This document shows positions 12,701 through 24,329 of a stretch of 64,000 nt of DNA, one piece after another. A program made the translations under genes and the position numbers. The DNA is from Ectocarpus siliculosus (taxonomy: Eukaryota > Sar > Phaeophyceae > Ectocarpales > Ectocarpaceae), in assembly GCA_000310025.1 (NCBI GenBank), contig FN649740.1:1201521-1265520 (forward strand), in the 5' to 3' direction. Positions within the stretch are counted from its first letter, which is position 1; every line of letters begins with the position of its first letter. The notes below the pieces were generated by a model. It searched no databases. It worked only from the letters and a program-made list of their open reading frames with translations, and was not told where the DNA came from.

Positions 12701-15519
12701 ACGCCCCCGCCGTTCGTACATACGGTTGGTTACCTATAGGCTTGCAACGCTTCCTCGTCTTCGTCATCTGGAAACCTAGCCACCACAGCGATCGCCGTAC
12801 ACCTGTCGAGATACAAAGAATCAAACAAACAGGGGGGCACAAAAAACTCGAGTGGGGCTTCTGTTGCCCCCCTCGGGTGGTGCGCAGAAGTGGCGCCACC
12901 AAACGCCACGCAGCGTCACCTACCGCCGCACTACTTGCAACAGCAGCCATGCGGCCCCTGTTTTATAGACCAGTTTTGTTAAGGCCACAAACACGTCTGC
13001 AAAGAACATGCTTCCTTTTGTGGTTGCGCCCAGTTATGTCAAGACCACAAACACGTCTGCAAAGAACATGCTTCCTTTTGTGGTTGTGCCCAGTTATGTC
13101 AAGACCACAAACACGTCTGCAAAGAACATGCTTCCTTTTGTGGTTGTGCCCAGTTATGTCAAGACCACGAACACGTCTGCAAAGAACATGCTTCCTTTTG
13201 TGGTTGCGCCCCGTTATGTCAAGACCACAAACACGTCTGCAAAGAACATGCTTCCTTTTGTGGTTGTGCCCAGTTATGTCAAGACCACAAACACGTCGCA
13301 AAGAACATGCTTCCTTTTGTGGTTGTGCCCAGTTATGTCAAGACCACAAACACGTCAGCAAATATATACAAGTATCTTTTGTGGTTGCACCCACGAACAA
13401 CTGACGCGCATGTCTACAAAGCAGCCGCCAAGAGATCGATCGAAGAACTCGAAGGGCAACTCTTTTCCCGCCGGGAGCGATCTCCCTGCCACCGCCACCA
13501 ACTGGCAAAAAAAGGGCAGCACGACTAAACGCAGCGGGCATTGCTTGTCTCACCCCGCTTCCTCCACGAGCCTTCTACCCGCGTCCACGAGAGAGTCCAG
13601 CCCCTTGACGGTGCCCCAGCTCGCACCCCCCGTGGTCATCTCGAGGGTAACCCCGGCGGGCTTCTCCGTCACGCAGTACTCGGCCACGTTGATGCCGAGC
13701 GTCGCCCGTGCCGCATTAGCTGCCTGTTTTCATTATAGTTTTATTAATTGGTAGGGTTCAGCGTGCGGGGGGAGGGGGGGAAGGGAGCATTTCCGTTTGT
13801 CGTGGAGAGAGTATCGTCGTGGAGAGAATGCTTTTGGGGGTACCCGCGTCTACGCACATCCACCATTTAACGTTTATCTCCCAGCTTCGACTAGAATTTT
13901 CGGGCCCCATGGACGCATGAAAAACGTGACGGTGGGCGTTCGACGAGTGGCCTAATGCGTGGGAAGAGAGAAAGGTGGTCGAAAGGCCGGTGCGGTTTCA
14001 ATAAACGCCATTCGCGCATTGTCTTCTTGCTGCAGTCCACGACTGAGGGCCAAGAGCAAAAATTGCTAGTGTGCTACCGCTGCACATGCAGCAAAAACGA
14101 AAAAAAGTTCGCGCTACTGCTGTGGTGGTTGGAGTCGTACCTGCACGTGTCTGAGCTGTAGGTCGTCCTCGATGGCGCAATCCAAGACCAAGCCGATACG
14201 GTGCCCGCCCTTGGTGACGGGTAGCAAGCCCCACCTTCGTTGTAGGCGGTGTCCAAGAGGGGATGCGTGTGTATGAATGTGCGAGCGCTAAACGAATTTC
14301 GTCGTGTAGAAGGGTCCTCATCATAGTGGAAGCGAGGGAACGATGGCCAAAAAAAAGTGGCACTCTTGACACCGTAGTATGCTCTGAAAAAAGGAGGCTA
14401 GGGAGATGCAGGCCGTAAGAAAAACTCGGTGATACTGGCTGGTAACACACACAACTTTCAGGGCAGGGTTGACGGCAGCTCGAGGCTCACCACGAATATG
14501 CTACCTTTCTCGCGTCGTCAACGCCGAGCTGAGCGCTCGCTTGGCTTCTACATTCTGCCGTATAGTTGGCCCTGTGCCTTGTAGACAGGGTCCTAGCGGC
14601 ATGTTCGATACCATGCGAGCTACAGCCTCAATGCTCCCAGCAAAGGTCAGAACTACACGTCAATGGCACCCGCGGCACATCTAAGCCATATTACCCATCA
14701 TCCATAGGTCGCCGCAAGAAGACACAACGTACCTTCCCGCGCAGAACTCATCAAGTGCATATCCCTCGACGTACTGTATCCCCGCCTGGGGCCAGCTGAG
14801 CATCGCGCCGTTCATGACGTTCGGGTGTGTCACCAAAGTGTCCACCACGGACGACACCGCCCTTTTAAGCAGCAGCAGCAGCAGCAGCAGCAGCATTAGA
14901 GCGCAAGTGCAGGAGCAACAAGCAGTAGCAGGGCGCCAAGGACACGTCGAACACGTGTTTGGTTTGGAAAAAAATGTCAACCAGTAACAACCGTGTGTTG
15001 GGTCTACAACTCGGCGTGCTCATCCATCCATGTATCGTGCGGAAACTCAATCACCTGTAAATCTAGTATTTAGCACGATGAAGCGGGGGGGGGGTATCCA
15101 CCGTTTATGAACCCTAAACAACCGAGAGCGTTAGAGCAAGGAGGGAGCTGGCCGCTCGCGCGACCGGCGCGAGACGCCTTTGTCGTTTCGTCTTTTCCCT
15201 ACAATCTTGTGTTGTGTCTCACCTGGCCACCGGCAAAGCATCGCCGGCATACCCCCCGATCGCTGCTCCGATACCGGTCGGCACGACCAGCACCGCCGTG
15301 TAGCTGCCGTCGCCGGACACTGTCTGAACCGGCACGTTGTCAAACATGCCGCTCCTCTGCTTTCCCCCCAGCCCTTTCCATGCGTGGCCGTTGTTGTTGC
15401 CTTCGCCATCCCCTCTCCCTGCTTCTGCGCCAAACTGCGCTACCGACTGGTCCGTTGAAGCGGCTGCTGCCGGATTGTGGTCATGGCCATTTTGGAGATG
15501 AAGTTCGTGGCTAGTTTCC
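9713..15519 (-). CDS. DUF3326 domain protein
   Basis: Nine exons on the reverse strand: 15519-15223 (5' edge uncertain), 14861-14733, 14234-14141, 13723-13554, 12802-12734, 11941-11878, 11200-11070, 10552-10423 and 10033-9713. Exons 2-9 plus the two bases left by exon 1 make 370 codons in frame. Successive exons carry the family's conserved blocks: LVVPTGIGAAIGGYAGDALP; THPNVMNGAMLSWPQ and YVEGYALDEF; WGLLPV then HRIGLVLDCAIEDDLQLRH; ARATLGINVAEY and GASWGTVKGLDSL; AIAVVARFPDDEDEEALQAY; GQGVDAVGGAEAIISHV; VPCAHAPALPP and SPRACAEELGYTFLPCVL; DAVVAPASAFGGAGVLSLAEQ; TTLLIAVEDNATVM and SSYLEAVGVLACHKAGVNP. This matches cyanobacterial and plastid-lineage DUF3326 proteins from start to end. The biochemical role is unknown. 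The N-terminal targeting exon was not found; a plastid location is only inferred. Exon 2's acceptor abuts a CTG microsatellite. Confidence 0.92.
10760..10935 (-). mobile_element. SINE-like repeat, copy 1
   Basis: Homologous to 30296-30450 in the same orientation. Shared blocks on the reverse strand include GAGAGTGCTG, TCTCGCRTTAARAATCGAA and TGTGTGACCACGGRTTG. The segment AATCGAACGCAAG resembles a pol III B box. The terminal block CCGTGGTCACACAG (plus strand) is itself repeated twice here. It lies between exons 7 and 8 of the DUF3326 gene, overlapping neither. Confidence 0.7.
11221..11309. repeat. 46-bp tandem pair
   Basis: AGAACAAAGGGTCTTG followed by AGCGCTTGAC occurs twice, each copy preceded by a poly-G run. 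It lies just beyond the acceptor of exon 7 of the DUF3326 gene, inside the preceding intron. Confidence 0.85.
12271..12418. repeat. 74-bp tandem duplication
   Basis: Two units beginning ACGACATGGRTTCAA and ending ATATGGGTCAAAGGAAG, about 90 percent alike by eye. They sit in an intron of the DUF3326 gene. Confidence 0.9.
12971..13395. repeat. 60-bp minisatellite, 7 units
   Basis: Seven head-to-tail units of 60 bp (one of 59) with core CAAGACCACAAACACGTCTG and CTTCCTTTTGTGGTTG. The middle units are almost identical; the first and last are diverged. Because the period is divisible by three all frames stay open, which creates long false ORFs. The array lies in the DUF3326 intron between exons 4 and 5. 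Confidence 0.97.
14866..14895. repeat. CAG/CTG microsatellite at a splice acceptor
   Basis: Nine CAG units on the plus strand. Read on the reverse strand they are CTG units ending about 5 nt before the AG acceptor of exon 2 of the DUF3326 gene, so the repeat serves as the pyrimidine-containing tract. Confidence 0.85.
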
Positions 15520-18376
15520 CTGACGACGCGGTGCCAGGTGAAGCCCCGAGAAGCAGGATTTGCCACAAACCCCTGGTTTGATATAGTTTTGGTCGTGTTT
15601 GCGGGGGGGGGCGGGTGGGGGGGCAAACAAGACTACCATCGGGTCATTTACATGGGAGGGAGTGAAGCAATTCCTAACTGCATGTGTCAGAAAATTCACC
15701 TGTTTAACGCCAAAAGAGGAAATCGTGTCGTCCTCGACATACGTTGGGGAGGTGTGACTCTTTAAGATCATCTCCACATATAGACCTATAGACGGATTTC
15801 CTACGGGCTGAGGGCTCACGAGATCGCAGGAAAGGCAATCCTGATGATCTCGTGAGCCTAGAGCCCTTTTTTCGAGGTTTCTCCGCCCGTTGACCTCGCC
15901 TCAAAGCGAGACTTGCACCTACCGATAGCCCTGTGTTGCGAGGGCCCTCCCGGCGTGCCGCGCGCTCTCGGGACGGACTGCGTGCAGCGCTAGCGAGGGC
16001 AGAAAGTCGCGTCTCCGACATCTACCATGGATCCACCAATCACACCCCGATTTCTTGACAGTGCAGGCCACTCATACATTCGGAAAGCGGATGACGTGGA
16101 TTGTGCGTGTGCGCTGGCTACACACCACACACCCTGCCACACACGACAACCAAGCCACCAAGTCTCCGCATGAGACGAGACAAAGTACTCTACTGCTGTA
16201 GTGCGTCTCCCTTTTGATCCAGGCGAAAGGCGGGGGGGTTAGCGGTCAGTGTCGTGCGCCCAGCTGTCTGCAAAACTACACCCGCCCGAGAAAAAAAAAA
16301 TGAAATACGTTGTTTGTTCCTCCGTTTCATGGAAATACTTGTTTTTTTTCCCGGAAATATCTTCTGGATACCTACCGCACTTATTGTAGAGCGGCTACCG
16401 GGACATGCTCCGCATCCCATCAACACACACCAACACACGAACTTCTACAGTCATCTGACTCCCAAAACCCTCTAGCAGAACATATAGAAATAAAACTGCT
16501 GCTGTGGGTTTCCATATTTTCATAAATCGGCAGAAAAAGTTGTCTGCTTTTCTCTGCTTTTGCTTACATACAACGTGCTGCAAAAACTACAAAAACTACC
16601 GTATGCGTACGTAATGATTTGCGCTGCTTTTCCTCGCCTCCCGTACTCAACCCCGATTCTCATCACCGACGGCTGTACATCAGATCACATACGAAGACCG
16701 CACACCCGAGAAGTAGCGAACTTTATTCAGCTACAACGTCTCGCTGAGGGGGTGGGTAGCACATGGGAGAGACGGGGGGAAGAGAGAGAAAAGCTGGTTG
16801 CTTGATGTTTTTCTTAGTTTAATTATTCGACACACTCCCCCCCCCGTAACCCCTCTCGTGTCTTATGAATAGTAGAGCATATTAGGGGTCGCTCCTCTGG
16901 TTTCTTATTGAGACGTTTCTTCTGTGGTGTGGCCCAGGTTGAGCTATTATGTTACGTAACCCTATTTTCCTAACTTTTTTCGTGGAAAGTGAGCCTTTGT
17001 TTCTGAAAAACAAACTTCTTACTCCGAGCAACTAAATACTCTGTCCTCCGGCCGTCGCGTAACATATGAATATAGTCATTGTGCGTCTCTGCTCTTCGAA
17101 CAAACAAACAATTTTTTCCCTCTTCGCAGCATTTTTTCTTCATATCTCTCATTTCAAAACTCCACCCGCACACACTTGCCATCGCCATTGAACCTACGAG
17201 CGTAGCGGCGACCGCGAAGCGGTACACCGCGAAGCGCCCTTGTACTTGATACCGTTTTCGTTTTCACCTGTCCACGACCAAATTTGGAAGCATGTTTGAC
17301 CGAAATAGACTTGAGCAGTAGCCCGCTTCCTCGCGGTCTCGCAACAACGTAAACCATGAGAGTCAAGGGCACAACTATAAGTCGTCAATCCTTCCTAGGC
17401 TCCATGCAGAACATGCGTACAACGGACATTGCCCACCCAGGGGATGTGCAGCAAGGCGGGGGGTACAACTTTGTTCCCTGCCTGCAATAGCTCGCGCCGC
17501 CTGTCATTTACAGACGGGTATAGTTGCTAACTGCTTGCATAGCTCGGACTATATCCGTACAGCAGTTTCGATTGCTACTGCCTTGCGTTAGAAGAGAGTC
17601 CTCGCCCCGGGTGTTCTTTGAACTCTCATCAACAGAGTAGTCTCTTTAGTCTAGCCTACGTAACGGCTGTGAACGGTACATCGTACTCGTGTTTATTGTG
17701 CCTCACAAGGTTGCGAGTGCCGGCCTTGGCAGTACGTGCGTCCAAACAACTAAACAACGAGAGAGATACCTAACAATACAGGACAAAAGACTATCCGTCA
17801 ACATTTCAGTAGTAGATATGATAATGCATCATGTTTGTATGTTTGTGGACAAAGCCTGGTCTATACACATGAGGGCCGGATCTGCTGTCCAAACCCTACA
17901 GGATACACACACGGGAATGAGCGGATGCCGATATTTCTCTGGGACAAGCAGACGTCTCACCCTGATTTCCGGAAGCACCAAAAAAAGGAGCGCGATGTTC
18001 ACCCGGGATCTCATCGAGAGATCGGTCTTTGGCGTACACACCATGGCGTGTATATCGTTGTGGTTGTCCTGTGTCTCCAGCCTGGGTCAGCCAGCACGTG
18101 TCGGTCACATGATGATGCCGCACGTCCGCAGTCCGCAGTCTGCGTCGCCCCCCCGACAGTCCCGCGTTGGACGTTCCCAAGCACACAGCGCGAAGGTTAC
18201 GGAACGGTCCTTGTGGTGCACTACACTGCTTGGGGCGGATGCAGTTTGGCACTCGCTTCTTGCGTGCATCCACCGCATCCTGGTTCTGCGTGGCGTACCT
18301 TCACGTTACTTCTGGCTTTGGCCCGCTGGGTTTGGTGCAGCGACGCACAACGAGCAGTAATAGGCCTCGAGTCGTG
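15520..18376. other. Intergenic between divergent genes
   Basis: It separates the DUF3326 gene (-) from the EEP gene (+) and should hold the missing 5' exon of the former and both promoters. A reverse-strand frame from 16021 (MSETRLSALASAARSPSR) is Arg/Ser-rich but does not look like a targeting peptide, so I did not attach it. No other gene recognised. Confidence 0.55.
15805..15866. repeat. 62-nt hairpin-forming inverted repeat
   Basis: Arms 15805-15825 and 15846-15866 pair at 18 of 21 positions, including 13 uninterrupted pairs (GGCTCACGAGATC with GATCTCGTGAGCC); CAGGA and TCCTG inside the loop can extend the stem. On the plus strand it is followed by TTTTTT. It could be a small folded RNA, a MITE remnant or a terminator-like structure. 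Confidence 0.75.
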
Positions 18377-18868
18377 ATGTCAACACCATCATCATCAGCA
18401 GCTGCTGCAGTGGCGATCCTCCCGGCAAAGACTCCGCTGCCGCTGCTGGACGACGGCCTGACGGTAGTGTCTTTCAACGTGTTGCTCCCGAATGGCAACG
18501 ATGGCTGGTGGATGTATAAGGTGTGTGTTGTGACAGGAAAGCGAGAGAAGAGAGAGCAGGGAAAGGACGGGAAAAAGGCAGAGATATACCACGGTTTTTG
18601 TATAATATTTAGGGACTGCTGCCGCTGGTGCTGCACGTAAATAGTGATGTTACATGTACATAAGCTCATGTTTGATTGCTTGTGACCACGGCGATTCCTT
18701 CACTAACAGAGCTACCAGCCGCATGTTCCCGAGGAGCACAGGGTGTGGCCTTTCCGGAAGGCGCTCATGCGGGAGTACCTCCTGAGCAAGGATGCCGACA
18801 TCGTGTGCGTTCAGGAAGCATCGGCCGAGACCTTCGAGACCGATTTCGACTTCATGAAAGACGCCGGG

Positions 18869-18912
<44 letters not shown>

Positions 18913-21900
18913 CATAGACAGAGGCGCACTTTGTATGACCGTCGTATTCTGTTTATGGATGCCCATTGTGTGCAAAGTGCGACATACTATAGTATACTAT
19001 AGTATATATACTTGTAGTCATGTTCTCAACTTTTCACCTTTCTCCCCTTTTCGTGCGACGAAATGACTGCGGGACAAGATATATGTGAGATACCATGTTC
19101 ACATGTACTCCAGGTAGTACAAGGCACGAACGGGGCAATCCGTATCGATACATGGCTGTACAGCAGTATGAAGCTGCGGAGATGCTCGGTGCTTGCGTGC
19201 GTGTTTATCTCTGAGTTGTCTGCCAAAAGCGACGAAAATGGACCCCGACAACCTGTTTCGCCGCTTGCTCACCCCACTTTCATGGATGAACTTTTGTACC
19301 TCTCTCGACTTATGCCGCCGTGCCCTCACCTCGTTTGCATCTCTCCGTTCCTCTCGAACGTTCGTGCACTTTCCTGTTTTCCTCTCTCCTCCGTCTGTCT
19401 GTCTATACCTATCTCCCGATATGTCTCTTTCGTTCTGTCCCCCCTTCTCTGGATTCCCGACCAACACGGAATCGAACGCTATTAAGCTACGACCACGTGC
19501 TACACACCAAGTTTCGCTTTCGTTCCGCCACATTCTTCAAGACGTCGCGGCTGGAGCTAGCGTCCGAGAAGCACAAGGACAGGGTGCTCGTCACGGGCCT
19601 CCGCCTCCGCACCCTACCTCCGGCCACGAGCGTGCCGTCGTCGCAAGCAACACCCTCGCAATCGCCACCTCCACCTCTTGGCACCGAGGAGCAAGAACCA
19701 TCAGAAGACGTCGACCCGGGGAGATCTCCCGCCGCCGAACACCCGTCCACGGCGGCCGCAGAAACGTCTGGGATAACGCACCTCGGGGGGGCCGAGGGCA
19801 GCAGCGGGAAAGCTGGAGACGGGGGAGGAGCTTCGAGCAGTAGCGGCAAGGGGACGCTGGTGATGGTGGTCAACTGCCACCTGACCGGAGGCCCTGCGCC
19901 CGAGAGACGGATGCGGCAGGTCTTGGACGGCCTCGATGCCGCGAGAAAGGACGCGGCGAAGCTGCTTTCCGAGGAAGCGGCGGCAGCCGCGGCAGCGGCG
20001 GGGAAGAAGAAAGGTGGGGGAGGCGGCGGGAAGAAGAAGGGGGGAGGGGGCGCTTCTGCTGCTGCTGCCCCGGGAACATCGGTCCCCGTGGTTGTGTGCG
20101 GCGATCTGAACAGCAACAACGGCCACACGGCGGTGTGCGAGCTTTTGTCGACTGGTGTTGTGGGGGCGTCGTTTCGGGAAGGGGGTTACCCCGAGGTAGG
20201 TTTTTCGAGAGCAGAATGGCTTTATTAGTGCCCGCAGCAGTGTTCGAAAGGGCACTGCAGTAGATATTTACTTGCAACAAGATCGTTGCTGCTTGTGCAT
20301 CCCAGGAAGTTTTACGGTGGGGGGGTCGAGTCGAGCTTTCGCCTCGCGTGGACGTAAGGCGTCCGGTTTCGTCGTGGCTTTGACTGCCGTCGAGTTGACC
20401 GAAACACTCTTGCCGCACCCATGCCCTATCGATTTTTTAAGAACAACATCTTATTTATGTGCCCTCACGTCTCCGCATATTTCGAACCGCAGACAGGCGA
20501 AAACATGCCCTCCGTCCCGTTCCCTCCTGCCCTATGTAACAAGCAGACGGCCATCACCTCCAAGGACAAGCGGCAGGGGTTCGGGCCGTTCGGTGACGTC
20601 TACGAGGAGGCCTACGGCAGTGGAGACCCCGCGGGCCCAGGGGTTGGGAGCGGAATAGCGGGAGAACCGACGTCTACCGGTCCGCCTCCGACGTTCCTGG
20701 TGCCCCTGCTGCACCCCCACTTTCTCAGGGAGGACGGAGAGGGCGTTTCGCCAAGGTGAAAAAGCAGCTGCTGGCCTTGGATACCGTGTGGGTTTGCCGT
20801 GGAATTTGTTGGAGGTATGCATAGGAATAGGCTATGAGGTAGTTGGAGGTATGCATAGGAATGGGCTATGGGTGGCAGAGGCCCCTTGTGCAGGCATGTA
20901 TTTGCCAGCTGTCAATGACGATTGGCGCAGCGATACTACAAGATTTTTGTCCGTGCGCCCTCTTTGCTCCCCCCACGCTAGACGAAGGTTCTCGTTGTCT
21001 TCCGTTTGCGTTGCGTTCGATCTTGCTCGGGGAGGGACCAGAAGAGCAAGAGGAAGATATAAAGCATTTACTTGTGCACCCACTGTGCCACGGTAAAGCA
21101 ACCCGGACTACTTCGTACTCCTCCCCTACCCCGCACGCCTCCACGATCGACTAGGCTGCAGCTGGCCTTGTCCGAGGCTTTCCACTCCTTGGTCGGGACG
21201 TACGGCAACACTGCCCGCGCCGAGGACAATGACCCGCCGCCGCCGCCGCCGCCGCCGCCGCCAGCGGCAGCAGCAGGGGACCCCGCGACGCCAGGCGCAG
21301 AACCGGAGGCGTTCCTTCCCCGGGAAGGGGTGGAGGCCTGGCTGATGAAAATCAACAGGTCGCTCGGGCGGGGCAGCGAGTTTAGAGCCGCGGAGGCAAT
21401 CATGGGACCGGGGCCAGGGGGTGGGCTTACCCTGGAAGGTACGCGTTTCGCGGGGGGTGTCTTCAGCCCTTTCTCTGCACCACGTAGGATGCAACTACTG
21501 TCTAATTGCTTGTGCTGTTATTTTGCTTAACTCGAAGGAATACCGACATCTGTTTTCGTTGGGTGGAACGACTACGACCCTGCTTCATTTTATTTATATT
21601 TTCTCGGCTGTCATCCTCTATATCGGCATTCGATGTCTGATTCTTGACTTTCTTTTCACAAGGCGGGACTCGTTCCACAAATCAAGTTGCTTGCTCGTGA
21701 CCTTCAGGATCATGTCACGACACACCTGGCCCTATTCTGTTGAGCGTCCATTTCGCGTGCGTCTTTTCCTCTGCTTTCTCCCCCGTTCAGATTTTTTCTC
21801 CATTTACGCCTCGGAGCTTCGCGGGGGCAAGTTTTGGGGCGTTGCCCACGATCTGCACGCCCTGGGAGTCGAGTTACCTGGGGGGATACCATGGGTGGGC

Positions 21901-22648
21901 CCATACACGGCACGATTCGACCGCGTCTTCTACTCCAAGGTGGGCCGCCGCGGGGCTCGTGCTACATATAACAATGCTCTACTATTTTTGTCGTGTCTGC
22001 GTTGTTGTCGGCAAGGCTGATGCATCTCTGGTGTTGTCGTGGTTGTCTTTTTACGCCGGACGAAATGTTGAGCAGGCGTCGCTTTAGCTACAGCAGTATT
22101 CGTTGTTTCGCGAGTTAGCCGTGGTCTGATCTCCTCCTTATCGCGCTCTGGGTTGAACATGTCAGTACACGAAGAATAATACTTCGCGTGTACGTGTTTA
22201 TGTGAATGCGGCGGAGTAGGGGACGTGAGCAGATGGAGGTCCGATCGGGTTTGAATGTGAACAAGAAAACAAGAACCAGCTTGGAGCGATGAAGTGGTTA
22301 GCTTAGTCATCGTCTTTAGACCTTGAAAATAGGTGATTTCGTGAGGTCGAAACGTGAGGAGCGCGTACTGCTTGCTTCCATGCGCCGGATGCTTTAGCCT
22401 AGCACGCCTGAGAGACTTTTTCCTCTGGTAAAAACGTGAGTCTTTCCCCCGTCGTTTGTGCTTTTTTTTTGTCCCTTGCCTGCCGCGTTCGCGCTTCTGT
22501 ATCGCTGCAGGCGACACTCGAGGCTGTCGGTGCCATGGAACCGCTCTGCGAAGAAGAGAGAGAACTAGTCGCGGGGGGCGATTGCTTGCCAAACTCTTGG
22601 CATCCCTCGGACCATTTAGCGGTCGCGGGGGCCTTCCGTTTCCGATAG
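18377..22648 (+). CDS. CCR4/nocturnin-like EEP-family phosphatase
   Basis: Seven exons: 18377-18520, 18710-18867, 19487-20195, 20547-20755, 21155-21438, 21791-21939 and 22511-22648; 1791 nt, 596 residues, in frame throughout. The endonuclease/exonuclease/phosphatase fold is shown by its metal and catalytic motifs in order: SFNVL (Asn34), VCVQEAS (Glu84), YDHVLHTKFRFRSATFFK, VNCHL, VVCGDLNS, FDRVFYSK and HPSDHLAV near the end (Asp585-His586). These are the motifs of CCR4, nocturnin and Angel proteins, most of which shorten mRNA poly(A) tails; some members act on NADPH or other phosphoesters, so the substrate is open. There is no leucine-rich repeat region. Exon 3 contains an Ala/Lys/Gly-rich insert before GDLNS, and exons 4-6 encode about 160 residues between GDLNS and FDRVFYS (FLPREGVEAWLMKIN, then LTLEDFFSIYASELRGGKFW) that may be an EF-hand-like or lineage-specific insert. 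Exon 1 and exon 2 donors start GTGTGT. Confidence 0.93.
18868..18910. repeat. (GT)n(GA)n microsatellite at a donor site
   Basis: GTGTGTGT followed by about 16 GA units starts exactly at the 5' splice site of exon 2 of the EEP gene, so the donor GT is part of the microsatellite. Confidence 0.9.
20816..20874. repeat. 34-bp tandem pair
   Basis: GGAGGTATGCATAGGAAT followed by GGCTATG occurs twice in the intron after exon 4 of the EEP gene. Confidence 0.8.
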
Positions 22649-24329
22649 CAAGTCTCGTGGTACGGTATCGCGGTAACGGTATGGGTGGCAGTGTAGACCA
22701 GACCCCCACCACCCCCTGTTGAAGAACACGCTTGGTCTCGAGAAAACTTCGTTTTGCCGGGGGTGTTGGTGTCGTGTACGTTGGTGGTGACGTGCTGTCA
22801 ACACGTTTTCGTGGGCAATATCATGACGGACCTTGTGCGTATCATGGGGCTTTCTTGGGTCAAGGATTTTGGTATCTACAATAGTAAGCTCCAAGTGCGG
22901 CTGGTTGTGAACGGCACACACACGTGGAGCAATAAGCTTTCATCGTCGCGGGGCATGTTAGACGAGATTCGAGTACAGCGTTTCGATTATCAGCGGATGA
23001 ATGCCACGCTCCATCTACTATTTTAGTCGCGCGAATGGGACTGCATACATGTGCTCGATCATGCATGCCTGCACAACGTTGCGTGCACGGGAACTTCGGT
23101 TTGGGGTTCGAGTTGTCGGCGCACAGCAACTAGGTAGCGGTGATAGATAGGTGGTTGCGATATAGTGCAGCAGCCAGCGTGCCCTTCAGAATCACGTCAG
23201 GGTCTGCACGGCTCCCTTCATGCATGCCCGCAATTAGCTGTTTGGCATCTCTCCGGCACTGGCAGTTGTCAAGCTTCGGACAGACAGAGACAAGAGGAGA
23301 TCAAGCTGTAGCCTAGCCAATCCAGACCTCCCCATTTTTTGGCCGAGCTGCTCCTGCAAGGAGATTCTCGACGGTCTTGTCTCGCTCAAATGACCCGTCA
23401 AGTGTGGATGAAGCCCTCAGCAAGCAAATCCACCGTGCGTCCCTGGGTACATGAAGTCCTTTGGAGCAAATCGGCTGCATCATGTTCAAGGGAAGAGCCG
23501 ATAGAAGACTCCCGGCACAAAAACCGTTTATTTTTTTTCCTCTCGAAAGGCAGACCACACCCTTCTCGCGATCAAATGTCGACGGTGTGCTTATACCATT
23601 TGCAAGCTTATTCAATTCCTGACTGTGACATGCTCAAGAAAACGGAGCTGCTTTTTCTTGTGTTGTGTTTCATGATGCTTGCGCTGTGATTACTGCTGGA
23701 TTCCCACCCAAAGGCGCGTCATTAACTGCCGAATGTGTGCACCCTGCTAGGTTTCTAAGTTCCTGTGAAGTAACCAACCAATCAGCCGCTGCGCTTGGCC
23801 AGCTTCTCTTTATACTCGGAAACACCAGAACAAACAAAAAACAAAAACAACGCGTCTAGTAGTCGCTGCCCGCCACGGACACCCGAACACAGGAAGAAAC
23901 ATCGATAAAGACCATCACAACTTCGAACTGGTGAAGGTGGGATGGTAGGGGGGGCGGGTGATGTTCTTTTCTCTCCAACCGTTTCAAGAACTCTATTTCG
24001 CACATCAACGCACGTTCTCGTGCACGCACAAAGCGTCGCGCCATCAACAGAGAAAGCGGTCGCTTGTCCCATGCCTCTACTGCAACGCGCGCTCTCCTTT
24101 AAATCAATTCGGTCTAAGGTGTTCCCTAACCTCCCCCTCTCCCCACGTGGCAGTCGCCTACCTAATCGCGAACCTGAACTATAATTTCCGCAAAACAGAG
24201 GGGACACCCTTTGTCCCTCTTTCTACGAAACGGCTGCTCACTCGGCTAGCGTCAGCCATGCTCCCATCAACTGCCGGTCTTACCCTCGACAACGCCGAAG
24301 CTACAAGACGAGATGACGCGGGCGCGAAG
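22649..24329. other. Intergenic between convergent genes
   Basis: It lies between the stops of the EEP gene (+) and psb27 (-). No gene, RNA or repeat family recognised; both 3' UTRs must lie here. Confidence 0.6.

Noticed and set aside
12971-13395. CRISPR-like regular repeat array
   Set aside because: Units are contiguous with no unique spacers, and the genome is eukaryotic.
12586-13404. Open frame of 272 codons on the plus strand
   Set aside because: It is produced by the 60-bp minisatellite, whose period is a multiple of three; the reverse strand carries DUF3326 exons on either side.
15704-16021. Arg/Ser-rich frame as the first exon of the DUF3326 gene
   Set aside because: It does not resemble a signal or transit peptide, and no donor joins it in phase with confidence.
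19487-20128. 213-codon reverse-strand frame rich in Pro and Ala
   Set aside because: It is the antisense shadow of exon 3 of the EEP gene, caused by its GC-rich codons.
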